The position numbers and the translations under genes were made by a program. Shown piece by piece: positions 1 through 11,340 of a stretch of DNA of 64,000 nt. The notes under the pieces were generated by a model. That model was given only the letters and a program-made list of their open reading frames with translations. It searched no databases and was not told where the DNA came from. How positions within the stretch are numbered: position 1 is the first letter of the stretch; each line of letters opens with the position of its first letter. Origin of the DNA: Viscum album (lineage: Eukaryota; Streptophyta; Magnoliopsida; Santalales; Viscaceae); contig OY728147.1 of NCBI GenBank assembly GCA_963277665.1, positions 1,259,959,424 to 1,260,023,423 on the forward strand, given 5' to 3'.

Positions 1-2400
1 CAAACATTTGATGAAAAGGGTCCAACTATCTATGTAATAAATATTTTAAAAAATCCTTTGATGTTAATAAATACTACCTTCTCCCCTAATTGGAATAAAT
101 GACACTAGAAGAGGGAAATCCCCTTATCCTTATGTACCAACCTTGGAATGATTGTCCAGTTCTCTCCTTTATTATAAGAATAGTATGGGAAAGGTGAATA
201 GTCTTTAATATCTCAACATGAAAATATTTGATGTTGAGACCTAATATTTTGATATTAAGAAGAAATATATTTCATTGGTTTTCAAAGTGTATAAGATAAG
301 ACATAATTTTCTGCACCAAAAGGTCTTCCTGGTATCTCATGTTGATCTACTAAAATATATCCTTAGTCATCTGATGCTAAATAGAAAACTATCATGATTT
401 TATATAATTATGTAGCAATTTGACATCCTATTAATGTTTTAAAAGGATATCAAGGTGCAAGGGTTAAAAAATTTCCTCATTGTGCACCCAATCCCAAAAA
501 AGTCACCATTGGACATGGATGAAGCCTCTAAAGTATGGGAGATATACTTTAATGGTTTATCTAATATCTAAACATGAGGAAGTATAGAAAAATCATGTCT
601 CAATTGGGTCATCTAGGGGGTTGGGTTTATATCTCTAGTAAAATATATATTTTTTATTCCTTCATGATATTAGAGGGATATTATTAAAATGAAGCAGAAT
701 ATAAAGACCTCATTCGAGGCATAGAACTATTTGTAAAATTACTAGTTACTAGAATAAACATTAGGAGTGATTCAGATTTATTGATCAAGTAAATCAGTTG
801 AAATTTCACTATCTATAAGTAATATTTGATTTTTTATGTTTGATTATGTACATGGTTTGATTACTAAATTACACTTAGAACTAACACTCTTTTATATTCA
901 ATTTTTGTAGAATACCTATGTAGGTGCACTGGTCAATATAGCTATTACCCTTAAAGATTCCGATAAGGAAAATATGATTAATCTAATTTCACAAAATATG
1001 GTTATCTATAAATTTACCAGTAATGATATGGAATAAATAAATTAAATAAATTCCACCTTAAACAAAATTGATATATTGTTTTTTTTGTAAAATTACATAA
1101 TTGTACAGATGTATCCCATAGTATATCAGCTTGAAAATTATATTATTCTATATGATAAATTTAAGAAATAATAAATCCATCGATGGGTAAAAAATTTAAT
1201 ACTTAATGATGGATTGATTTCTCAAAATTTATTATTTAAATAAAGATTTTATGGAATCCTTCTCATGCATATTGAATTTGGAAAGACCCTAACTATTATA
1301 TAGGAAGCCCATGTGAGTGCTTGTGTTCCCATAAGTTAATAACCAAGCTCCTCTACTAGACATGGATACTTATATCAATCGATGATGTATGGTGCATGAA
1401 ATTCTAAAAGAAATTCCGTGATTTTTAGATTCATGTGATTTTTATTCATCAACCATTAGAGTTTTTTCACAATGATAAATAGTATTGGATATTTTTTGGA
1501 TGAAGGAAAGATTTCATGGGTCAATACCCTATAACTACAACTAGACAGTTCAAGTTCATACTTACTATCATTAATTTCAGATACTAATGATAAGAAGTGG
1601 TACCCTTTTAGAAAGTGGGAATAAAATATGTCATCAATTTCAATAATTGCAATATTATTACCAGATTTAGAGTCCCTCACACAATATTTATGGACAATGA
1701 TACATATTTTTGTGCTTCTAAATTGAAGAGGCTGCATCAAGAGTACAATATCCGGTATGTCCACTCATATTGCTAACATGAAGTAGAATATAAAAAAATA
1801 GAGGCCTTTCAAAAAATATATCCAATACCCTTCAAAATACAGTAGACAAAGAAAAGAAATATTGGCTGAATACGCTCTTATATTCTCTCTAGGTTTATTA
1901 CACAATGAACTGTACCACCACAAAGGTGACTTCATGCTCTCTTATGTATAGTATATGAAAAATTATTCCCATTGAGTTTTTTTATTTTACTCTACATCAC
2001 CATCCATGATCAAAATTATGAAGAATAGAAGTCTCATATCCAAGTGGAGGAATTGGAGAGACACAATAAAAAAAATATTATGTACATTTCAAAACCTTAA
2101 GATTTATCAAAATTATGTCACATGAGCATTCAATAAGAGGGTCTACCTCTACTCATTTATTTAAGTAGAATTAGTGTCGGTTTTGAGAAATTCCATTTTG
2201 GAAGAAACCCCTAAAGCATGAGAATAAATGTGAAGGTCCTTACATTATATATAAGGTATACTCAAACAAGTCTTACTTCCAGATTACAGTGGATGGAGAA
2301 CATATCACACCTGCCACTAAAACACGATTTCTTAAAAAATACATTGTATTTATTCATGTTGGGTTCCTATAAGTATATTATTTATGGATTAAAACTTAGT
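1..2400 (+). pseudogene. Decayed Tat/Ogre-type Ty3/gypsy pol fragment (RNase H, second RNase H, integrase)
   Basis: This is the 3' part of a Ty3/gypsy polyprotein; the reverse transcriptase would lie left of the window. At about 270-470 a reading with HVDLLKYILSHLMLNRKLS and then FDI and KGY/IKVQG pieces matches the segment after the native RNase H of Tat/Ogre elements. At about 510-970 a second, cellular-type RNase H is visible (WEIYFNG, then NEAEYKDLIRGIEL, RINIRSDSDLLIK, and VGALVNIAITLKDSD). That second RNase H is a known hallmark of the Tat/Ogre clade. Integrase traces follow at about 1,666-1,740 (VPHTIFMDND around the second Asp) and its C-terminus at 2,225-2,345 (CEGPYIIYKV and RFLKKYI). 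The frame is broken by many stops and shifts. Domains and order are seen; the clade is inferred from the double RNase H. Confidence 0.7.
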
Positions 2401-2513
2401 ATATGTGGTTCTAGTTATATGAACTTAATATTAAACACACAAACATCCACATCGTATAACCCTCAACTTCATGGCACATGAGTCCTTGTCAGATGATGTT
2501 AAACTACATGATG

Positions 2514-3118
2514 TGTGGTAAATTTTCGATTTGTTAAAAACATTTTTTGATATAATTTTGGACTAATAGAAGGGGAAGTTTCACTAGACTAATGTTTGAT
2601 GGTCCATATTAATGTGGAATACATGAATGAAACTAGTAATAACGTACGAATTCAAGGTAGTTAAATGTTATACTGACTAAGGTTATCAGTTGATACAATA
2701 AAAATGAGGTTGTATAAGAAAAAAGTATTATTATGATAGAGACATATTGAAAGATATTTAGAAGTGGGAATAGTATACCAATAGAGATGGTTTAAGTGAT
2801 GGGATCTATTGATCCATTGGAGGGTTCATCCAAAAAGATATAATCAGGTGGAATCCAAACTGTAAAGATCTTATGGCAGGGATTACCAAACATACTGGAT
2901 TAATCTTTCTATTTATAATGGGATGATTCATCCATTTTTTATGTACTATTTATTTCAATAACCCTTTTATTATATTGAAGAAAATTAAATTACAATCCCC
3001 CATATGGATTAAGATTTATGTTTTAAAAACTTAAATTGTGTTGTTCTTGTGCCTTCCTGGTGACGATGTTTCCAAGATCTGTTTAGTAGCATTATTTTCC
3101 TTTTTAATTTATGATAAG
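2514..3118 (+). repeat. Left LTR of decayed Ty1/copia element (approximate ends)
   Basis: This stretch is similar to 17,528-18,219. Matching landmarks are TGTGGTAAATTTTCG against TGTTGAAGATTTTTGGG at the start, GAAGGGGAAGTTTCACTAGA against GAAGGAGAAGTTCCACTAGA, and CCCCCATATGGATTAAGATT against CCCCCCATGGACTAGGATT. It lies immediately before copia gag-like sequence, and the right copy lies after copia RNase H-like sequence, as LTRs should. The sequence at 3,121 (TGGTAATTAG) is compatible with a degenerate initiator-Met tRNA primer site. Both ends are estimates because the two copies are strongly diverged. Confidence 0.5.
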
Positions 3119-3129
3119 ATTGGTAATTA

Positions 3130-3892
3130 GTTCCTAACCCCTCACACTACATTTTTTTAAATTATATGGAGTTCTAAATTTCTAGATGAAATTTTTCCAA
3201 TTAGAGTGATATATATCTATAGAAGTTATATGGAATAGATTTTAGGTTTTAGAAGATAAAGATTGGGAATTTACTTCTGTAGAAGGACCTTGATCATCCA
3301 TTGAATGGTTTTAAATTGGAAGAAATGTAATTATATGAAAGGGAGAGGCTTGATAGAAAAGTGATGAGGTTGATTTATATGCCACTCACCTTGAATATGG
3401 TGCTTAAAATCTGGGAGGGAAAACACTTCATAACTCATGAATCCCCTCATAGATATGTATGATAATCCCTCAGTGATGAACAAAGGGTTCTTTTAAAGGA
3501 TAATTTTTGGAATCTTAATGTCAAATGTAAATTCAGCTACTAATCGCACCAAAAAATTCTACATGATAAAAAGATAGTTGGATTCAGTGAAGGTAAACTT
3601 CAAATATTCAGAATGGGAAATATTGTTTCTTTACTCTCTACCTAAATCTTGAGATATGATGGTGACCACTGTGATTGATTCCAGTGGAAAGGATGATTTT
3701 AAGTTCATGGATATTCAATTCCTAATATTTAATCAATAAATTCATTATAAGTATAGCAAGGAATATTATATAAATACCTACATTATTGAAGTAAGAAGAC
3801 ATACCACAACTTGGAAAAACAAAAGAAAATGAAATGAAGGAGGATCCAAAGTTGGAGTAGCTCACTGGATAATACTCTATTTGTTATAATTA
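3130..3892 (+). pseudogene. Decayed Ty1/copia gag
   Basis: Two patches read as the Gag capsid region typical of plant copia elements. At about 3,325-3,415 there is a reading with ERERLDRKVMRLIYMPLTL followed by VLKIWEGK, resembling the usual Leu-Asp-Arg-Lys and Trp-Glu helix pair. At about 3,600-3,720 there is EWEILFLYSLPKS, a stop, then DMMVTTVIDS, resembling the conserved LLCSLPxSWD motif. Stops and frameshifts occur throughout. The reading is cut by the younger gypsy element at 3,893 and the expected next domain, protease, resumes at about 14,250 beyond that insertion. Confidence 0.6.
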
Positions 3893-6671
3893 TGTAACAT
3901 CCCAAGGTTTTATAAAAATAAATTGAAAATGCATGAAATTTTGTTTAAGGTATATATTTATAAGTATCCTTGAAACATAATTTTATTTCTTCTATTTTTT
4001 GAATTTCAAGAAACTGTCATCTACAATTATGTTCAGTATGTTATTTAGAGTCTGATGAAACAAACTTGTTTTTTGGTGAATAGTAACATACCCTTATGAA
4101 TAATAATATGAATAGTAATATGAATAGTAATATGACATCATGAATAGTAAATAATAATATTATTTTATTTTCACAAGGCAATAGGATAATGAGATCTTAA
4201 TTAATTTTCCAATGTCACATAAAACTAATTGCACTTCAATATTATTATTTTTCGAATTAACTGTGAACTTATTTAAAAATTAAATTAATAATATTTAGAA
4301 AATTATTTTTGAAAAATGGAGTTCATTTTTGAATTCTACAAGTCGAAAAATGGTTGGGGTAAATTTTTGGTATTTTTCTGAAACTCTTGAATTTTCGGTG
4401 AATAGTGAAATACGATAAAATACTATATAATCAATTTATCAAAAAATGCACTATTTATGACATCATAAGTGATGCAAGGCCACTTTCTTCGAACTCACAT
4501 GATATTATCACTATTTAGGTCCACTTTATTTGAGATTATTCATAGTCTTGATAAAAATATTATAATAATGATTAAAATAATCTAAAATACCTCCCCTCCT
4601 CCACTATAAATACCACCCTCACTCCCCTCTTCCTCCCACACCTCTCAAGCATTGATAATTGTCTAATTTCTGACATATTCCCTCCCCAATATTCTTCATT
4701 ACGTCCTAGAGCTTCTGGTCTCACCAAAAGACCAAAATTAAAGCCCTTAAGAAGGATCTCAAGGAGAAGAGATCAAGAGGTAAACAACCTCTTTTATTTT
4801 CTTTCTTTTCTTTCATTTTTTGTTATTCTCTTCCATTCCATTTGTCTTGTGTTGGGATATTTAATTAAATATTCCCCCCTTACTATCCATATCTTGTATG
4901 AATTATGATATATTCCATTCCTCTCATCAATCTTGTTTTTCTGAAATTTTAAGAGACGTCGTTAGGCTGCCGAATTTTGGTGAGAAATTTCTCAAGATTT
5001 TCTTTTATTTCATGATTTGTTTTTCTTCTTTACTCACTCCCTCTTATCCAAGAGGCATTAAATCTCCAGAATCATGTATATTAATTATATTCTCATGATT
5101 ATGGAAAATTCCTCATCAGTATTCTTCTCCTCTTCCACTTATTTAAAGAATCAAAAAACATTGTCCATTTGTGTCGAATTACAGACATCGTGGATGATGT
5201 ATTTTCAATTTCCATTAATTATTTCAAGTCTGGTCATGAAACCATTTATATTGTTGAACCAGGTTATAATATATGTTTTATGACCCATATATGGTTCTGG
5301 AATTCTTTTGTACTCATGGTTCTAATTTAAAAGACAAAATGATGATGTTATTATCAAAGAACCACTAAAATGATCTAAACAAACATCATTAATGTTTTAA
5401 ATTATAAGTCATTCTCATATAAATCATAAAAGTAATAAATGGTATAAATTATGGTAATAGAAATATTTAAATACTACTCCATTCCAATTCTGGAGTTTCA
5501 CTTCCAATCAACAAGAACGATTCATCATGAACTAATCGTGGAAATCACAAAAGAACTCACCTAAAATAATGTAAGGAACAAAATACTAACAATTAAGGGG
5601 TGAAATGAGGTTATGAAAGGACAATATAAGATGTTATAAACATGAAAATGTTTCCTTAAAATACTAATAACACCCTTTTAACCATTATACAGGAGGTTTT
5701 AACAAGTTTGATGTAAGACAAGCTTAAGGTAAGGGAATTCTTAACCCGATTTCCATTCTTTGGGTTAACCTTCTAATTTAATATTTATGGGCTATTTAAA
5801 TTGTTTCTGTGATGGGTTATGTTTATATTATGTTTCATTATGTTTATTTACAGAGTATATACAGATTCTTTCCACTCTATTAAGTCTCACGTAAATTATA
5901 TGATGTTTATAAGGGACTTTTCTTCTAAAATACTCTTTTAAAATTCTGTTTTACAAGATTCAAAAGCAATGTTTTTATGATATTATTTATGTTGTATGAT
6001 TATGTTTTGGTTATTGGGAATTGTTTATGATGAAGGGTGGGACCTATATTTCCCTCCAATGCATTGGGTATGAGTAAGTTGGAGGTCGGCCGTATGGTTA
6101 CTCCACGTGTAACTGCGATGGTTACACAAGGTATGGTAGCCGTGAGGGTTACAAATTTTAAGGTAGCCAAGATGGTTACAAGATTATGTAAGTAATGACC
6201 CAAGATACCTCTATGATTATATTTATGTTTGTGTGGATCTTGTGTAAATATCATGTTACACGAAGTAAGTATTTATGGGTAGAAAGCATGTCTTTTGAAA
6301 ATGTTTTCATACATTATGAGTATTCATGGACTAATGTGATTTTTCCTTATTTTTCATACATTACTGAGATTTTTTGCTCATCCCAAGTTTTTAAATGATT
6401 TTTCACAGGTTAATGGATGAGTAATACAAGGAAGGAAGACATGTTATATGTTGAAGAATTGTCAAGGAGTCTTATTTTAAGTTTTAATGTTTTATATTCT
6501 GAGAAAAATGGAAACTGATTTTATGGTATCCACTATGTAACAATGTGTAATGTTATGAATGTTTTGTCTTAATTATCTAAAGCTCTAAACTTGAAAAGAT
6601 CTGCAATGTAAAAGGAAGTGTTTTCTTGAATAAATTCAAGATTATGTATGTAATAAGTGCGGGTCGTTATA
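3893..6671 (+). repeat. Left LTR (2,779 bp) of the chromovirus-type element
   Basis: It starts TGTAACATCCCAAGG and ends GGGTCGTTATA. The usual terminal CA appears here as TA in both copies. A TATA box (TATAAATA, 4,605-4,612) is followed by a pyrimidine-rich leader, so the R region probably begins near 4,635. Near the 3' end an AATAAA (about 6,629) may serve as a polyadenylation signal. The small ORFs inside (4,898-5,098, 5,074-5,283, 6,195-6,398) recur in the right LTR, are in unrelated frames and are not genes. Confidence 0.92.
4605..4612 (+). promoter_or_regulatory. LTR TATA box (left copy)
   Basis: TATAAATA follows a CTCC-rich stretch and precedes a C/T-rich leader, and is conserved at the same place in the right LTR (12,041-12,048). 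This is the expected U3 promoter of the element. Confidence 0.6.
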
Positions 6672-6673
6672 GT

Positions 6674-6685
6674 TGGTATTAGAGG
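6674..6685 (+). other. Primer-binding site (initiator-Met tRNA type)
   Basis: TGGTATTAGAGG lies three bases after the LTR end. It matches the TGGTATCAGAGC complement of the plant initiator methionine tRNA 3' end, with two changes. Confidence 0.8.
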
Positions 6686-6814
6686 ATGGTTTAGATAAAT
6701 TTAGGGGTTAGGGTGATGATAATTGAATACCATAAATGATTTTCACTCTATGTTTAATTTGTTATAGCATTTAAAGATTACCATGTTGCTTCATCTAAGA
6801 AATGTTTGTTTAGA

Positions 6815-8278
6815 ATGGTTGTCCGCAGAAGGAACATGGATGCTGAAGAGGAAAAGCACCGACAGTATGACATCCGTCCTGATCTACAGCCCGAAACAGT
6901 AGGGATTGGAACCGAGCAGTTTGTGACAGTAATGGCTTAGCTAACGCAGGAAATAAATGGTGGTGGCATCCATGCAAGAGAACAAATAGAGGTACCCCAA
7001 CAGAACATGACAGTAGTGGAACATTTTATGAGACAACATCCTCCTGCATTCAATGGATCTTCTGACCCAATGGCAGGAGAAGGATGGATTAAAGCACTTG
7101 AAAAGATATTTGATGTTATGGGATGTTCGGACAATCAAAAGGTAAGTCTTGCCATTTATCATTTTGAAGGGGAAGCTGATCAGTGGTGGTCAATGGTAAT
7201 GAATATCAGGGGTAGAGAGGATTTTGATTCCTTAGTGTGGGATGAATTTAAAAGTCTTTTTCTTGAAAAATATTTTCCTAAGGTGGTGCGACTTAGAATG
7301 GAGAAGCAATTCCTTGAATTGAAACAAAATGAGGAAGATTTAGTGGCTATGTATGAGGCGAACTTCACCCAACTGGTGAGGTATGCTCCAAATCTTACTC
7401 TGGATCTCGATAGCAAAATCAACCGCTTTTACTCATGATTGAAGCCAAGGTATCGAAGGGTGTTGGCCTCCTATGAATTCAAAAGTTATGAGAAACTTGT
7501 TCGATGTGCTGAGAGGGTAGAGATGGAGTTTGCTGATGATCACATGCATTTTGGAAAAAAAGATAAGAAGAGGTCCAGTTGGCAAGAAATGGGTAAGAAT
7601 CAACCAAAGAAATCTGATGGTAAGAAAATCTAGTTTCCAGTTTGTGAAAAGTTTAGAAAGAAGCACCCTGGAGAATGTCTTATCAAAACATGGAAGTGTT
7701 TTAAATGTGGTAAGTTTGGAAATATGTCCCGAGATTGTAATGAAAATGATCCAAAGACTAATCCGGATAAGCAAACTGTAAAGTGTTTTAAATGTGGTGA
7801 GATGGGTCACTATGCAAATGCTTGTCCAAAGAGGGATCCAAATGATGCAAAGAATCCAGACTACAAGAAGAAAGGTGTAGTGAGATCCTATGCGACTACG
7901 TCAGCAGGTGTTGGGCCATCCAATGAAGTTGTATCAGGTACTTTGTTTGTTCACTCAGATTTTGCTAAGGTTTTGTTTGATATGGGGTCTAGACATTCCT
8001 TCATCTCTGAGAAATTTTCTAATAAATTGGAAATATCACCTCAACAAATGAGACCCGAACTTGTTGTTAAAACACCAGGGGGAAATGTTATAACAAATAG
8101 GAATTATAAGAATATTTATATTGTGGTATGTGGAAAGACTTTACCTGCAAACCTTGTTGTTTTACCCTTAGTCGAGTTTGATGTTATTCTGGGGATGGAC
8201 TGGATTTCTGATTATCATGATAAGATTGACTGTAGAGCTAAAGAAGTTGTTTTTCAGAAAGAGTTTCAGTTTGTATAA
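6815..8278 (+). pseudogene. gag: gag-protease part of the chromovirus-type polyprotein
   Basis: One reading frame runs from the ATG at 6,815 to the stop at 8,276-8,278. It is interrupted by in-frame stops at 6,938 (TAG), 7,436 (TGA) and 7,631 (TAG). The capsid-like retrotransposon gag domain is at about 7,170-7,400 (DQWWSMV, then FLEKYFPKVVRLRMEKQFLEL). Two zinc knuckles follow: CFKCGKFGNMSRDC at about 7,697, where the His is replaced by Met, and CFKCGEMGHYANAC at about 7,784, which is complete. The aspartic protease follows with VLFDMGSRHSFIS; the catalytic Asp codon is 7,979-7,981, but the usual D-S/T-G is D-M-G. The start is chosen because the frame is continuous back to 6,815, within 150 bases of the primer site. 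The product would assemble virus-like particles in the cytoplasm; this copy cannot. Confidence 0.88.
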
Positions 8279-11200
8279 AAGAATGAACCCATATAATTGA
8301 TAAGATATCAGGAAGCTGAGAAACTACTGAAAGATGGAAATGAAAGTTATCTTTATCATATTGTTGAAAACAGGGGAACTATTCAAATTAATGATGTGCC
8401 AGTGGTAAATGAATACCTTGATGTTTTTTCTGAGGAGTTACCCAGTGTCATACCTGAATGAGAAGTCAAATTCACAATTGACTTAGTTCCTGATGCTAAG
8501 AAAATTTCAAAACCCCCCATATCGTATGGCTCCAATAGAACTTCTTGAATTAAAAAAATTAGTTGTAGGATTTTCTTGTCAAAGGCTTCATTTGTCCCAA
8601 CACTTCACCATAGAGAGTCCCTATTTTGTTTGTTAAAAAGAAAGATGGTTCCATGAGACTTTGCATTGATTATAGAGCTTTGAATAACATCACTGTTAAA
8701 AACAAGTATCCTTTGCCTCATATTGATGACTTGTTTGATCAGCTCCATGGACCTCAATACTTTTCCAAGGTTGACTTGAGATTCAGATACCATCAGATGA
8801 AGGTGAAGGAGGATGACATCCCGAAAACAACCTTTCGTACTAGATATGGGCATTATGAATTTGTTGTTATGCCATTTGGGTTAACTAATGCACCTTCTGT
8901 ATTCATGAATCTTATGAATAGAGTATTTCATGAGTTCTTGGATAAGTTTGTGGTTGTATTTATTGATGACATTCTGGTTTTCTCTAAAAATAAAGAGGAG
9001 CATGAAAAACATTGAAGGGTTGTTTTACAAACTTTAAAAGAAAAGAAACTATATGGAAAATTCAGCAAGTGTGATTTTTGGTTGCAACAGATTTCTTTTC
9101 TTGGGCACATTGTAAATAAGTATGGAATAACAGTTGATCCTGCCAAAACAAAAGTAGTTGATGAATGGCCAAGACCCAGAAATATTACAGAGATTCGTAG
9201 TTTTCTGGGATTAGCAAGTTATTACCGATGGTTTGTTAAGAACTTTGCACGGTTATCTAGCCCGATAACTAAGTTAACATGGAAAGGGGTTAAATTTTTT
9301 TGGACAGGGGAATGTGATGTTTGTTTTCAGGAACTAAATAAGAAATTGGTGAATTCTCCAGTTTTGGCCTTACCTTCACAGAATGGTGAGTTTGTCATCT
9401 ACAGTGATGCTTATTTGAAGGGACTTGGTTGTGTTTTGATGCAGAATGGTCAGGCAATTGCCTATGCTTCGAGACAACTTAAACCTCATGAGCTAAATTA
9501 TCCCACACATGATTTGGAATTGGCAGCTGTGATTTTTGCTTTGAAAATTTGAGGCATCATCTATACGGAACCAAATGCCAAATATATATTGACTATAAAA
9601 GTCTAAAGTATATATTCACTCAGAAGGAATTAAACATGAGGCAGAGAAGATGGCTAGAACTGATAAAGGATTATGACTGCACGATCAATTACCATCCTGG
9701 AAAAGCAAACAAAGTAGCGGATGCCTTAAGTTGGAAATATCATGCATCATTAACCATGCTACATTTGGAACATGATCCCTTGATTAATGATTTGATGAAT
9801 TTTGGATTGGAAGTTGTTGGTGCAGGGAATACCTCTCTTTTGTTTCAGGTTTCAGTGCAGTCTTCGTTGTCAGACAGAATTATGAAAGCGCAGAGGGAAG
9901 ACCGTGAGCTACAGAAAAAGGTAGAATTGGTTAAAATGGGTAAGTTGACAGAATTTTATCTTGATAAAAATTGTGTTTTAAGATTTGGAAAAAAGGTTGT
10001 GTGTGCCTTGTGATTCCCATTTGATGAAAGAATTTTTGTGTGAAGCTCATAGTTCTCCATTTTTTGTTCATCCTGGAAGTACTAAGATGTACAGAGACCT
10101 TCGAGAGTATTATTAGTAGAATGAGATGAAAGGAGATATTATTGGTTTTACAATGAAATGTTTGACATATCAGTAGGTTAAAGCAGAGCAGCAGTTACCG
10201 AAGGGGATGCTTCAGGATTTTCCAGTGCCAGAGTGGAAGTGGGAGAATATATCCATGGATTTTGTGGTGGGACTACCAAAGACTTCTCGAGGTAACAATG
10301 CGATTTGGGTTATTGTTGATCGGCTAACAAAGTCTGCGCATTTTCTTTCTATTCGAGATACAATAACATTGGATCAGCTTTCTCGATTGTACCTCAAGGA
10401 GATTGTCAGGTTACATGGAGTTCCTCTTTCCATTGTGTCTGACCGAGATCCCAGGTTCACTTCTAAATTTTGGAAGGGACTTCAGAAGTCATTGGGCAAA
10501 AAGTTGAATTTCAGTACAGCTTTTCATCCTCAATCAGATGGGCAGTCAGAACGAATGATTCAAACTTTAGAGGATATGATTCGAGCTTGTTCAATGGAAT
10601 ATCAGGGAAGTTGGGATCAAAATCTTTCATTAGTTGAGTTTTTTTATAATAACAGTTTCCATTCCAGTATTCAGATGACACCTTTTGAGTCCTTGTATGG
10701 AAAGCAGTGTCGGACTCCTGCGTTTTTGGATAAAGTTGGTGAAACAAAGTTGATGGGGCCAGAATTAGTAGAAGAAGTGGCTGAGAAAGTGAGGATGATC
10801 CAGCAACACATGAGGACAACTCAGAGCAGGCATAAAAGTTATGCAGATAACAGAAGGAAGGACTTCTCTTTTGAGGTAGGTGAACATATTTTCCTTAAAA
10901 TATCTCCTTGGAAAAGTGTGATGCGTTTCGGTAAGAAAGGGAAACTAAGTCCACAGTTCATCGGTCCTTTTTAAATCTTGGATAAAGTTGGAACAGTTGC
11001 ATACCATGTAGATTTGCCTTCGAGCTTGTTTCAGGTACATACTGTTTTTCATGTTTTGATGTTGAGAAAGTATGTTCCAGATTCATCACATGTCTTGAGG
11101 CCAGAAGCAGTTCAGCTGGTAGAGAACCTTTCTTATGAAGAAAAACCAGTTCAGATTCTTGATTGAAGAGAACATGTATTGAAAAATAAGGTAATCCACC

Positions 11201-11297
11201 AAGTAAAGGTTTTGTGGAGAAACCACATGGTTTAAGAAGCAACATGGGAGTCTGAAAATGCTATGATGGAAAAATATCCTCAGTTGTTTAATAAGTA
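8279..11297 (+). pseudogene. pol: pol part: reverse transcriptase, RNase H, integrase and chromodomain-like C-terminus
   Basis: RT begins with NEYLDVFSEELP (about 8,407) and continues with [19 protein letters not shown] and PFGLTNAP to the catalytic FIDD (8,959-8,970). RNase H follows ([32 protein letters not shown], 9,390-9,740). Integrase has a zinc region at 10,020-10,180 whose final Cys is Tyr, and an intact D,D-35-E triad at 10,258, 10,441 and 10,549. The C-terminus (10,980-11,290) reads VKVLWRNH then EATWE, chromodomain-like. Breaks seen: stops at 8,294 and 8,458; an extra C in the C6 run 8,513-8,518; a shift before 8,554 and a Trp-to-TAG after it; Arg-to-TGA at 9,013; one base lost in a Trp codon at about 9,551; a shift near 9,990; two adjacent TAG codons at about 10,114; a Gln-to-TAG near 10,174; Glu-to-TAA at 10,972; further stops to 11,297. 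Confidence 0.9.
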
Positions 11298-11322
11298 AAT
11301 AAAATTGCGAGGACACAATTTC

Positions 11323-11340
11323 AAGAAGGTGGGGATAAGG
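11323..11340 (+). other. Polypurine tract
   Basis: AAGAAGGTGGGGATAAGG abuts the right LTR. This is the expected second-strand primer site of an LTR retrotransposon. Confidence 0.7.

Noticed and set aside
1456..1764. 102-codon minus-strand ORF
   Set aside because: Antisense to the integrase remnant (VPHTIFMDND on the + strand), AT-rich, without motif.
10511..10819. 102-codon minus-strand ORF
   Set aside because: Antisense shadow of the integrase core, which is clear on the + strand.
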